Assembly: GCF_016906535.1 (NCBI RefSeq)
Contig: NC_057380.1
Coordinates: forward strand, 62,001 to 126,000
DNA: 64,000 nt
Direction: 5' to 3'
DNA from: Rhizoctonia solani
Taxonomy: Eukaryota > Basidiomycota > Agaricomycetes > Cantharellales > Ceratobasidiaceae
Under the pieces are notes generated by a model. The model made no database searches. It was not told the origin of the DNA and saw only the letters and a list, made by a program, of their open reading frames with translations. The number at the start of each line of letters is the position of its first letter. Position 1 is the first letter of the stretch. A program made the translations under genes and the position numbers. Shown here one piece after another: positions 45,935 through 57,135 of this stretch.

Positions 45935-46810
45935 ATGCCTTCACTCGACTTGTTGCCAGTACACTCGTCTCCCTCTGCTGAGAGCAATGCTATCTATGAA
46001 GACTCGGCAAGCTCAGAGGGTCTTCCCACGCCATTGGATGTACCGTCGAGAAACCTGCACTTTATGGACCACTCTGCCGACGCTCCACTTTCCATCGACA
46101 TTCCAAATAAAACCGTTCCGCCCCTCATAGGTGAGTTGATCAAGGCTCTTGTGTCGGTGTTTTCCAACTCATACATATTTCAAGGCACTCCGTTCATTAC
46201 CGACTCTGCTTCACTATTCGAGTACCCATTCCCACCATCCTCTTCACGGCCTCCGCTTTCCACTACATCTTCTTCCTCATCAGTCACGTCGATCCCAGGC
46301 CCACCTGCATCCGTAGCACTCGACAAGCACATTCCACACGTCTTTGCACGTCTCAGCAACAGGGTTGGATCTCCGGGACATCGGCGGACATCCAGCCACG
46401 GCGGACTATCTCCAATTCCAATCCCACCCCGGCTTCGCAAACTTAGCGGCCGCAAAGTAGACGAATCGACCCCGACGGAGCACGATATTCCGACGCCTCG
46501 CTTCGATCCATCGCCCTGCCCCGATAACGAATATCCTATTTCCAAGGGATGTGCTACGGAAGCCTTGCCTAGTCGCGATACCGTCGCTGTTGCTCAGGAT
46601 CGTTTGACTGAAACTTGCACCGACTCCACGTCCGCGATCGGGCTCGTATTACCATCAACTGCGGGCGCGTGTGCAGAGACGATCCCGATTTCTGGCCGGC
46701 GCCGAAGTATGCCGGCTGTGCTGTCCGATCCGAACCAGGACGACACCGGCTACGCCCCCTCGTGCTCAAACCGGGGAAACACAGAGCGAAACGTCCGGCT
46801 GGGATTCTAA
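45935..46810 (+). CDS. Ser/Pro-rich hypothetical protein, 291 aa
   Basis: A single exon from ATG 45935. Low-complexity stretches such as PPSSSRPPLSTTSSSSS and a basic, phosphosite-like part (RTSSHGGLSPIPIPPRL) make it mostly disordered, with a short more ordered segment PPLIGELIKALVSVFSNSYIF near residue 65-85. Codon use is GC3-rich like the HSP20-domain gene downstream. No enzyme domain is seen. It could be a regulatory scaffold; function unknown. The antisense frame is also open but is a shadow of the biased composition. Confidence 0.6.
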   Translation: MPSLDLLPVHSSPSAESNAIYEDSASSEGLPTPLDVPSRNLHFMDHSADAPLSIDIPNKTVPPLIGELIKALVSVFSNSYIFQGTPFITDSASLFEYPFPPSSSRPPLSTTSSSSSVTSIPGPPASVALDKHIPHVFARLSNRVGSPGHRRTSSHGGLSPIPIPPRLRKLSGRKVDESTPTEHDIPTPRFDPSPCPDNEYPISKGCATEALPSRDTVAVAQDRLTETCTDSTSAIGLVLPSTAGACAETIPISGRRRSMPAVLSDPNQDDTGYAPSCSNRGNTERNVRLGF

Positions 46811-48598
46811 AATGGTTCCGGTTCAAAAGGGTGGATATTTTCGGGTTGATTTTTTTTTCCAGTTATTTTGGGGATATTGCTTAGGCTTTGGGTTCTTTTG
46901 TGGCGTTGGCTGTTGTGTAATATAGGGCGCTGTGCATTGAGGGTTTCGCAGCGAGACAGAGAACGATTGTGCGATTGGACAGGGCTGTACATCGGCGTTT
47001 TGTGTACGACTGTGTATTATATCACATTTCATTTTCATCTGGTATACCACCCCACAAGCTGCTTTGAGCGATCCAAATGGAAATATACCTTCGATCAACG
47101 CCAAGGATAACTTGGACTTGTAAAATCCGGGGCTCAAGCCGACGATTTGGCATAAGAGTATACGTTATTCTATCGGCAACGGTGCTCGTAGCCGATTAGT
47201 CAAGAGCTGTAGAAAATCAAGCATTCTTGGCATTTCCTGAAACACTTGTCTTAGTTTCACGAGAACTCACTTTTGAATCAGGCGCTTGATTTGATGGGCC
47301 TCGGGAAGGAAGAGGAATAAAGATGAACAAGTGATCATCAAACACGAACGTGCATTAGCCTTGATTGTACGAGTTCTTGGAAATTCTCACGGAAGAAGTA
47401 CGTCATACAAATTGACTGTACCGAATTACATCTGGCTATCCCTGTAGCTTCAATGCGCAGGTTGTACATGTGCTATATTATTGAACCGTAGGTTTATGCT
47501 TCAGATCAGTAGCGTGATCGATGAGAAAAGAGATAGAAACGGCCAGACTCACAGCAAACGCTGGCTGATTTTCAAGTCTTTGATGAAAGAGAGATACTGT
47601 AGTAGAGTCCTGTAAAGTGGCGGCCGTCATATGTCCATTTCATATTTTATTTTATAACCCGTTGTTTCATGATAAGTGTGGAACAGAGGCAAATAACGCC
47701 CGTTTGCATATATATCCATCTCCCCTGCATTATTTCCTTGCCCGTCCTGTGGAATAAAAAAAGAATGGCTAGCCTATGCGATGTCTGAAGCTTCGATACT
47801 TGAATTCTCTCTCGCTCGGTCGACACTGCTCTCGTCTCGGAGTCCACTGGAGCAAAAGTCGTGTGGAATTGACTCGTCTATTGAGTCAACTGTGTTCGGA
47901 CTTGGAGTTCCTTTGTTTTTGTTTCTGATTTCGCACTCTGCAAGTAGCACAACTTACTTCTATCCAGTAATCTGGTCGGATACAGTTGCCAGGCCGGTTC
48001 GGTTCAGAGCGAATCGTGTGTATGCTGCCGCCAAAACATGTCAACATTCAGAACCAGTCGTAGCTATGGCTCCAGCAGGGAAGTATTACACAGCTTGCTA
48101 TTTTAACACCTCGGGTTATAATGAATGACGAGTTGCTGTGAGATCATTTGGTCGCTAGAAATTCCGGAAGAATATTATGCCCAGTGACGTCATGATGAGA
48201 TGGGTGTCATTGCGTGGATCGGGGAGCAAATAATCTCTGGTTCTAATCGATCTCATTAATTAACAAAAAGTATCCTAGTGGAGACAGTCGAGGTTCGACC
48301 ACACCCAAACAGGGACTCGTGAGTCACCCATTATCGAATGAGACAAGCGCTCGGCGCAATGATCTAAGCACGGCTCATCCCCTAACCGCCGAAGAAACAC
48401 GTGACTGGGCTCGCTCCACGATTCTTTTGCTCCATTCAAACATTGAATACTGGGCTGATGGGGCTGGGTAGAGAGTGAAGCCGACGACGACCTTGCATTC
48501 GACTTATGACCCTTGCGATCAACACATTCTCATTAGTGCCGACAATTTCTGGGTTGTTGGCTAGCCCTGGCTTGAACTGTGAATCCGACATTAAAGAC
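46811..48598. other. Intergenic region upstream of the HSP20-domain gene
   Basis: No supported gene. ACACGTGA at 48397..48404 lies about 200 bp upstream of the chosen start and GATCTCATTAATTAA-type AT-rich sequence at about 48250. An in-frame ATG at 48506 could extend the next protein by 31 residues. Confidence 0.4.
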
Positions 48599-50293
48599 AT
48601 GAGTTTCTCTGCGCCTATGTCTCCTCCTACAAACCTCTCCCCAATGGATATTACTCCTAGTGGTGGGAGCGACAGCGGTGAGTGCTATATACTAGGCTGT
48701 GTTTGCTTACTGATGTCACGACTGATAGACATGTACACGAACCATTCTACAGACCCATCTCCCGACTCAATGCAGTCTGATGCTCCAACCGCGTCCACAT
48801 CCACATCATTATCATCTCAACAAGCAACAAACATACCTTCTAATTCTGTCTCATTTCCCAAAACGGCATCATTGACTACGCAAGTGGTTCCTCCCACTCC
48901 ACCTGTTCCCCCTACTACCAAGCTCTCGCGTCCACAGCTCACGTCCCGACTCTCATCTCGCTCTGGAGGCAAGCGCCATGCAAGCATCGGCTCTGCGAGA
49001 GAAGTTCCCTTTCATCTGCCTCATGACACTCCCTCTACTGGTAGTACAGCCACCCTACACTCCCAAGCCTCGTCCATCGACACCGCCACCCCTGGCTGGA
49101 ACGCCCGCCTTCGCGACATGGGTCTACATATTCCTGGAATGGGCTCACCCACGCACCCCTCCAGGACCCCCAAGTCCCCTCGATCGGGGTCGATGAGCTC
49201 CGGAGGCGCGACACCCAAGAGCCCCGACGAGCCTCGGGCAGCTTCGTATTTCTCGTTTAGAAAAAGGAGAAGTTCGGGCGGAGCCAGTCCTGGGAAAGTC
49301 CGAACTCCCCCCGTCTCTGCTCCTCCCCCTCCTCCTTCTCTTCCATCTGCTGCGGACGACTTCAAACGCAAGGAAAAGGACAGGGACACCATGCCCAGCC
49401 CGATTGCTGAGGAATCATCTTCATCCCCGGGTACTAGCTCGAAACGCACGCGTGCCAACTTGTCCCTCGACTTGAGCTCTACCCTCGCCTCTCGAGGAAG
49501 CACCGCTAGTTTACCTCTGATTGGACATACCCCTGTCGAACATCTTCTCCAACAAGACGACACACAAAGTAAACCCCGTCGAGCCAGTATGATGGCCCCT
49601 CCTGCTCCCCCTCCTCACGTTCACACACCACCCGTGCACCCACCGTCGTACGAATACCCGTTCCTTCCTCACCACGCACCAAGGCAACCGCTTGAAGTTC
49701 GGGTCGAAGAGAATGCTCCTGGTCCTGGGATGGAAGGAGGAAGTTGGGTAATTAGCGTTAGGTAAGCACTTCTCTCAATGACCATCGATCGGAATCTGAT
49801 CATTTGCTCGATCTCATTAATCAAGGTTGCCTGGATTTGCACCTGATGGCATCACTGTTGGTACCCGACGCGGCAGGGTCTTGATGATTGTCGCCGACAA
49901 CTACAATGACGATGATGGAGGTGAGTCTTGACTCGTTTCACGCAGTGCGAGGTCGGCGAGGCTCTGTCCTTTTTTTATGGATTGTAATTGGGTGTGTACA
50001 GTCGTGCTGATCAAATACTAGCAGGTCATTTCGAACGACGTATTTCATTTGGCTATGATGCGGACATGGCTGCCATCCGCGCCGAGTTCAACGGAGATCT
50101 GCTACGCGTCACGGTCCCCAGGAGATGGATATTCGGTCCGATGGGGACGGTAGGCAGGAGCACGACGATCGGGCACGGACCCGGACCCGGAACTGGAACT
50201 AGACCCACCGTAGAACAACCCTCCAATAAACCACTAGTAGACACCTCGGCGTCCCGATCGGCCGAGTCGACTCGGCTTCCGGGAATGTCGTGA
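48599..50293 (+). CDS. Disordered protein with C-terminal HSP20/alpha-crystallin domain
   Basis: Exons 48599..48677, 48729..49761, 49826..49920, 50025..50293; 491 aa. Residues 1 to ~355 are Ser/Pro/Thr-rich and basic (KSPRSGSMSSGG, PPPPPSLPSAADDF), with many potential phosphosites. The last ~130 residues form an alpha-crystallin domain: SWVISVRLPGFAPDGITV, then RRGRVLMIVADN, then GHFERRISFGYDADMAAIRA and FNGDLLRVTVP, the typical strand order ending in an NG-x-L-x-V-x-VP strand. Normal small heat-shock proteins are 150-200 aa, so the long N-terminal arm is unusual; it may link chaperone function to signalling. The first intron (51 nt) is in frame and free of stops, so retention would still give a protein. 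An upstream in-frame ATG (48506) is possible; 48599 has the better purine at -3. Confidence 0.8.
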
Positions 50294-50789
50294 CCCTCGG
50301 GTGATGGATAATGGATGATGGATTTGGTCAATGTGGTTTGTCGTTGGAGTGGAAAACAATATTGATCTTTCTTGTATTTTCTCCGCTCGTTCTGATCATA
50401 TATTCTATTATGGTGGTGCAATCGTTTCTTGGCACATGACTGTATCGTATAGGCTTCTGACTCAATAAATGGCTATTGTATTAATGTGTGGGGGTCGATG
50501 GTCGTAGTGAGCATCTCAGGTGTAAAGCAATTGGGTGCAAGTCAGTGTGAGGGGAGGGGGGATAGGTTTGTCGAATGAACCTTGAATTTCTCCACTTGTG
50601 CGCATATGTTCGATAAGCCTTGCGTATAATACCTGTAAAAGGCAAACAATCATATGCGCAATTGAATACAAGGTCAATATCGAGTAACTGTAAGGCATGT
50701 TATATATTTATCCGGCAAACACCCAGCACTCATGCACGTGATTGGGGTGAGGAGTATACATTAACATCCATGCCATTCTATCATGTAGG

Positions 50790-50850
50790 TCTGTTCCACA
50801 CACTTACGAGCTTCGATTGATAGGATGAGTCTGCGCTCGATTTTGGGGGG
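50790..50850 (+). repeat. 60-bp dispersed repeat, copy 1
   Basis: TCATGTAGGTCTGTTCCACA followed by CACTTACGAGCTTCGATTGA matches 57493..57556 at nearly nine of ten bases, with mostly transition differences. The second copy abuts the truncated BEACH-like fragment. Confidence 0.7.
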
Positions 50851-51252
50851 GGGGGGCTGCATATAGTCAGCCCGGGCTTATAAAGTGCGGGATACAAACA
50901 TGTATATACACTCTATGAATCCGTCCATCCCCTCCCAATGTCCGTCCGTTCGTTTGGTGACGGTGCTGGCGCTAGGTAGCCGCTTCTTGGCAAATTTCTA
51001 ATTGTATCTTCATTAGCGCTTGTTTGGTAGCCCAGACACCATTGCATCGCTCTTGGATTCTCTCTGAGCCTCTGGGACGCATCAAATGATGTTTATCAGC
51101 TTGAACGCTATTCTGACATCATAGATGAGGAGCACGCCGTGCAAATAGCCTCTTTGATTGTCAAGGCTACGAAGCCTTACGAGGTTTTCATGCCTCTGGT
51201 TGATTTTAAAATACCGCGTGTTGAATTTGCTTTACTTTTTCTATAAGTCAGA

Positions 51253-51410
51253 TTCCAAAGCTTTGATACTCTTTTAGTCGTAATCTCAACCTCGATTGCC
51301 GATGGTTCAATCTCTACTGCAAGTTTCATTGTCTCTTGTCAATTGCTACTCGTGCGCCACGGCTCGTACTCACGAATTGTCCAGTAAGGTCAGACTAGGG
51401 TGCTATATCT
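51253..51410 (+). repeat. ~155-bp dispersed repeat, CpG-rich copy
   Basis: Shares AAAGCTTTGATACTCTTTT and TGGTTCAATCTCTRCTGCAA with 63663..63812. This copy keeps eight CpG sites over the aligned part, six of which are CpA or TpG in the other copy. Confidence 0.7.
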
Positions 51411-51497
51411 GTCAAAGAGTGATACAGCTGGGCTTTTTTCCTCATGTTCGGTATTATCACAGACATTGCAAACAAGATGACGCTAAAAGAGTGGACG

Positions 51498-51698
51498 TAC
51501 GGTGAACCCCAAAAGTATGGAAAATCCACATGACGTGCAGATTTTGCGAGACATCCGCACCTAAAATCGCAGAATCCGCACATCGACGATACACAGGGGC
51601 GCGGATCCATGGAAAAACTGGTCGGATCTTGCCGACACTCCGCATATAACGCGCGATTTTTTACGTTCAGAAAATCCGCACTTTTGGGGTCCACCGTA
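51498..51698. mobile_element. MITE-like element, 201 bp with inverted ends
   Basis: The left end TACGGTGAACCCCAAAAGTA and the reverse complement of the right end TACGGTGGACCCCAAAAGTG match over about 20 bp. The element has no coding capacity. If TA is the target duplication, the inverted repeat begins CGGTG; TA duplication is usual for Tc1/mariner-type MITEs. A worn copy lies at 2260..2448. Confidence 0.65.
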
Positions 51699-52212
51699 GC
51701 CGGGAGCTGTATCGACGCCGTAGCATATGGTTGGATTGTCGGTACTTGGATGGAGGCATTCTCTTTTCAATTTACTTGGGAAGGAATATTCAAACTATTT
51801 ATCAAATAGCTACCGGCGACACGGCCAATATATGCGTACCACGTTGTCCCTGTGGTGCAGGCCAAGTTCACACGTTGCGTCAAAGTTGCACCAAGACACG
51901 GATGCCGGCCGTTCTGGAGCTGGAGATGGCATGGTACGACTACTAACCACGCCCGTGGCCGGCGCGTAGGAGCGGCAGCTGCTAGCACTGGCACTCTCAT
52001 GTTACTGTCAAGTATACAATATTGTCCAATATTACTCTAACAAGTGTGCTACACGACTTGGAAACAAGATCAAGACTTCGGAATTCACTTGAACATACGA
52101 TCCTAGTGCTAGTACTACTCGAGCTTAGAGGTATCAATTATGGGATTAAATTGGTGTTTTGTCGACTCGCTTAACTGCTTTGCTTGTTCTCTTGAAATTG
52201 AGGGGAAGATTA

Positions 52213-54105
52213 TTAGACTTTCGGCTCCTGTTCAAGCCCGGTTTGTATACTGGTGAGCATTTTCTTGGCTTCTTCTGGAGGCATTCCTCCGAGGATACCC
52301 TTTATCGTAGCTTCCAGGGTCAGGCCACGATCAAATGGAACCATGGGAGATGGATTTTCGTTTAGTTCTAATATGTGGATAACTTGGGCCCTTTGTATCG
52401 TGCTGAACAGGGATAGGATATTTATCAGGACTATGTAAAAGAAAATAAGTATGGATATGTAAGCAGAGGACCTTAAAGGCGTACGTTGAAGACCGTTTCG
52501 TTCTGTAATTCTCCAGTTGGTATGAGGCATAACGGATGCAGGCCAGAGAGTAAGATTCGATGTGAGCAATGTGTCCCCGCCAACAGCTTCGACAATAAGC
52601 TTTGAAGATGAGCTGGATTCCTCCTCGCTTTCCTTTTTCACTGATTTGTGTCCTCCACCCAACCCGAGTCCAAATGGGAACGAAAGCCCGGCGCGAATAC
52701 TTTGTTCAGCCTCTTCGATTTTTTTCTAAGAGAGAACGAACATATTAACGCTTATTTAATCGGCTCTCGTCACGAGACTCACGGAATCAGTTGCCTGGGA
52801 TGTTAGAGTTGTATGCAGGTGGCCGCCCAAGTGTAATTCACTCGCAAATGCGTGGCCGTACTCTCTAAAAAAGTCACGTAGTCTCTGGGCCTGTAATACC
52901 TTATCTCCGGTCTCAGACAAAGCTGCCGCTAGTTCATTCTTGAATTTCTGGGTAGGCTGCATCAAGGCAATCGGAAGTCGGATGGAAGCCCTAGGATATC
53001 GATAGACGCCCGTCACAAATACACTGGTTTGGCTATACGTTTCCTCGGTAGAGCTAGAGCCGGTCACCTTGGCCTTCAAGTTCAACCTAGTCGTAAATCT
53101 CAGTCTATATCCAGCTGAAAACCTCCTATGCACCCACCACTCGGTGCTTAGCCCCAAAGATCCGGTGTACACTCCTTGCTTGAACATGTATGACTGAGAC
53201 TCGTATCTCGTGCGAAGAATATCTAGGCGGGATCCATCATCTGCCCAGATATAACGCTGCATGACATTAGGCTACTGGGGTTGTGGAACCCTAGACTGGT
53301 ACACACCGACAAATCATCTGGAGACTCGAAGATTCTACTAGTTGATCCTGAAGGTCCAGTAAAAGATACGCCACCAAAAACATTATTAGTTTCAAACTAT
53401 GTTTGTCAATACGACGAAAAGCTGTTATTTTGTTATACTTACTAGCTCATCTAGCTGCTCCTTTGTTAGCGTCTTTGCATTCACAGGCGGCCCGTCTGCT
53501 GCTTTTGCCTGGGGTATCTCCACTTCCTCTGGCTCCGGTTGATCCCCCGGCCCTCCGGGAGAGCGTGTTTCCGGGAACTTAGGTAGAGAAACTTTAGCTG
53601 GCTTACTTCCCTCTGATGAGCTCGATATTATCATGATTTTCGGTTGTTCGGACTTTTGAGGTGGGTCCTCTTCCTTTTTGTCCCCGGGAGCGGAATCAGA
53701 CGGTTCGTCAGACCCAGCGGGTGTTTTAGCTGGACTTGTGGTAGTAACAGCTTTCCAAGCTATCGTAGTTTCGTCCTCTTTATGAATCGGAAACTTGTTT
53801 GGGTGGAGAAATGAGTCGGTAGAGCTCATATACTTGAACCGTTTAAGCATATCTCGTAGCTCCGATAGCACCTTGATGTCGCCCGGGACCCGCAACATAA
53901 CCAGTGATTTCATCGATTCTGCAGAATCTCCCTTTTGAACAAGAAGCGTTGTGGGCTGCTTAGTGGCACTTGGTGAGGCGGGGGCGGGAGGCTTATCTTG
54001 CTGCTCGACGGGGGCTTTCGGCTGTTCGATGGGGGTTTCCGGCTGCTCGGTGGGATTGGAGGCGCCGGGACCAGACTCTTTAGGCTCTTGAGAGTTATCC
54101 GACAT
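52213..54105 (-). CDS. MACPF-domain protein with disordered N-terminus
   Basis: Exons 53443..54105, 53307..53396, 52783..53256, 52485..52725, 52213..52430; 561 aa. Residues 1-215 are Pro/Glu/Ser-rich and disordered (SDNSQEPKES..., PAPASPSATK, SEQPKIMIISSSSEG), apart from a short ordered part near residue 75-100 (MLRVPGDIKVLSELRDMLKRF). The MACPF domain follows: RYESQSYMFKQGVY, then FFREYGHAFASELHLGGHL, which is the family signature region, an insertion with GLGLGGGHKS and poly-Ser, EAVGGDTLLTS, and MPHTNWRITERNGLQ closing the domain. MACPF domains oligomerise into membrane pores. There is no signal peptide and no lectin domain, unlike the other three. The C-terminus is a short helix (GMPPEEAKKMLTS). 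The start chosen is MSDNSQ; an upstream Met (54204) is possible. Confidence 0.85.
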
Positions 54106-54978
54106 AGTAGATGTTAATAACTGGAGTAGTTGAAAGTGAAAAGGGGAGTGCTGTGAATGCATTGATCTTGTATTTACTCCAGCATTTATAGGAAGTTCTA
54201 TCAAGCTTACTGGCGCTGGAATGAACCAGGCCTGGCCCTCTGCTACGGGCCCAAGTCTCGGAACAATACATTGATACGATCATCTGACTTACACTGTGCC
54301 TAGCTAAATGAATGCTACATGTCGCAATGATAATTTTCGGCCAAATTCGGAAGGTTAGCCGGGGCACAACGCGGTCCGTTCCATTACATATGCATATACT
54401 GTGTGACTCTCGAGGAGGCGGGAGCTATGATCGGCGTGCCTGGCCCGGCAGGAAACTATTCCGGAGATCGAAAGCTACCCGAATCGATCAGACACCGTCT
54501 CTCGGATCAAATAAATGCGACCCAATGCGTCGATGTGAGGGATTTGGTGCCTAACTGGCTTTCGACTGTGGTATCAAATGAGATTGGTGAAACATAAGGC
54601 GAAAAGAAGAAACCAAAATTAGAAATTAGTTTCAAGTACCCCTTTTAAACACGACCGATATTTCACACTGCATGCATTCGCCTGCTAAATTGGATTGTTT
54701 GGAAAGCTATTGAGTCGGCCCTCGATCTCCGGATAATTTGCCTGTCAAGTTGATCTCTTCCACAAGGACAGTGTTATATTAGTCCCGTCGCTTCTATGTT
54801 CCACCCGGAGATCAGGCCTATCTCAGGCACAATATTCGAATCGGGGCACAAAGGCTGTCAGGTGAGCACATGAGTCCTTGCAGAAGCGTGAGGGGGTCAA
54901 CCAGATATTGGCTATATTTATGAAAAGATGGCCGGATTGTGATCCCAAAGTCCCATCTCTCTAGTCCTGAATCGAAAA
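54106..54978. other. Spacer between MACPF gene and beta-trefoil gene
   Basis: Divergent promoters. A short open frame at 54403..54597 (EEAGAMIGVPGPAGNYSGD) looks weakly coding but has no context or known family; it may be a fragment of a lost gene. Confidence 0.35.
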
Positions 54979-55658
54979 ATGGTGAAAGTGGAACTCGAAG
55001 CAGCGAAATATCATATTCAGAATAACGGACGTAACCTACATGTAAGCGACACCGGAGAGCTAATCCTCACGGACCGGGAGGACCTAGAGGTATATTATAT
55101 CGTTATCTTGTATGCTATATATACTAAAGCTTTATCTTATGCTGACCATAGCCTTCCGGAATATGGGTGGATCATTCTACAGCTAATACCTATACGCTTA
55201 ATGTAGTGGGGGGTGGTGATAGACATTTAGTTCCCAGCAGTAATGAGGAGGTTCGTTAAAGAATTTTCTCACCAATAAAAAATCGCTGTCATAGATGCAC
55301 CTGTTGGGCTAAAGTAACACATTTATTTTAGACAAACTTCCGTGTTACCTTGGACCGGACTTCGTTCACTTGGTCAATTCGGAAGACAGGAATTTCGAAC
55401 AATTATAAGTCAGAAGTTTTGATGATAAGTGTGGCAACGTTGACCCAACTCGATTCATAGGATTTGTATCCCAGATCAAAACGTGTACTGGTATGGTGAG
55501 TCCAGTAAAACTGCTGAAGCTGAAGTTCGCAATAAGGTTGGTCAGCTATGAATATACTCAGACATTTGCACAATTTTTGATGGAAACCGTACCAGATTTA
55601 CTTGGCCCGTGCAGTCGGAAATCCAGGTGAAGTATGGACATTTGTGCGTCAACCATAA
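54979..55658 (+). CDS. Beta-trefoil, protease-inhibitor-like protein (141 aa)
   Basis: Five exons: 54979..55089, 55152..55250, 55332..55408, 55461..55536, 55596..55658; phases close and all introns are GT-AG. Repeated strand units fit a beta-trefoil of about 140 residues: KYHIQNNGRNLHVSDTGE, then GIWVDHSTANTYTLNVV, then TWSIRKTGISNNYKICIP and VYWYGESS, ending EVWTFVRQP. The length, lack of a signal peptide and the final W-x-F pattern recall mushroom mycospin/mycocypin inhibitors (MEROPS I66/I48), which are cytosolic defence proteins against animal proteases; a small ricin-B-like lectin is the alternative. Each exon is too short to show up alone. It sits next to the MACPF gene, divergently. 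Confidence 0.68.
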
Positions 55659-57135
55659 AACTGCAAGGTTAGTAAGCAAACATAAAAGTCTTACAAGTAA
55701 GTCCTTATTTAGAATTGCCAGGAAAGCAGGAGAGTGGGTAGTGAGGTCGGGAATCACGATGTAAGAGAGTACTTTTGTATGCACATACATGTCCCGAAAA
55801 GGACTATCAATATGTAGATCGTGATCAAATTCATCGTTTGGATGTGTGATCTAAGAGCCTTCGCTTGTGAATTATTAAATAGGCCGACTCCATTTCAGTA
55901 GAGAATGTTTAAGGCTACCGGCTCTATGCCACTCGTTGCCTGTGATTTAACAAAGTGAGCATAAAGTGAACAACACTGTATAAAGTTAAAATACTGAAAA
56001 TTAGAATGTGTATTTAAGTAGGAATTGAACTGAAATCAAGGCCAATGTATGCTAACTTTAAATATCAATTTTCTCTTGGTCTGGTTTGTACTGAGGAAAG
56101 CATACTGACGTTGTAGTTTTCAGGCCAAATTATACTGAAAAAAGATATCTTTTACTGATATACTGATTTTCAGAATCTTATCACGCCATAGTGGCACGAG
56201 TGGGTGTGCATACACATAGTAGAACACTTAGTCCTAGTCAAAATGACCACAAATCCTTTCAAAGATGTAGCATGAACTCAGGCTTCTTTCGCTTTATTTC
56301 CGTTCAATCTCGTTTCCTTCCCCTCTCGTCTTGTGGCGTAGCAAACTATTTTGGTCTCTTATGACACTCCTGTAACATTCTTATCTACAGTGATGCTACC
56401 TTATATACATCTCACGAAAGGTCGGTACAAAGGATGCTATTTTCGCACACACATTTGGCCTATGTGTTGAGTCCTCGTTTTTATTCCATTCTGACGGATT
56501 CTCTCGCCATTGATATCCCTCGGATGTAATGAGTTATGTTTTGAGGTACTTTTATCTCAGTTTCATTGCTCCAACTAATATAGAAAGGAATCGATTCTTG
56601 ACGTAGTTAGCACACGATGCAATGGGAGTATAATGAGTCGATGATAATAAAACTGGATCGGAGAGCCTCTATATATGTGCGAGTAATATGGATCCAGTCA
56701 TAAGTTGAGTCAGAGCAAGTGCATTTTCAAAGGTACGTGATTGGTTGCATACCGTAGCTTACACATTCATATTGACTTGCATATGGTCGTACGTTCTCTA
56801 CAGTACGTATTTAAATATTTCAATAGCTATGCGGTTCGCATGTAGCTCCTTTAATAATCCGATAGAAATATAGCCAAAAAAAAAAGCGTGCGATCAAAGA
56901 CAGGCCAAACAGCGTATCCCATAAAAGGTTCATGGTATCTTATATATAATGATGCCATTTAAGATTATATAAAATTTATGGAGAAAGCACGCTCGCGATT
57001 CACTGTATGATTGGCTGGTAAAACCGGAGAAACCAGAGGCAAATGGTAGTAAATGTGGGTTTCGTGGGAAGGTACACGTGATATTGCAGACGCAACCACG
57101 TGATTTTTGTTTAGCCCGAGTCGCCCTTCCTCGTC
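55659..57135. other. AT-rich intergenic region
   Basis: No gene. Short direct repeats of ATACTGAAAA/TACTGATTTT type lie at 55990..56180. ACACGTGA and CCACGTGA at 57074 and 57096 are just upstream of the BEACH-like fragment, which suggests its promoter came along with it. Confidence 0.45.

Larger units (their letters stand above)
50294..52212. other. Repeat-bearing intergenic region
   Basis: No gene. It holds a 60-bp repeat (50790..50850), a run of 12 G at about 50845, a longer dispersed repeat (51253..51410) and a MITE-like element (51498..51698), each described separately. Confidence 0.6.

Noticed and set aside
49021..49563. 180-codon minus-strand open frame
   Set aside because: Mirror of the Ser/Pro-rich part of the HSP20-domain gene; no motif or splice context of its own.
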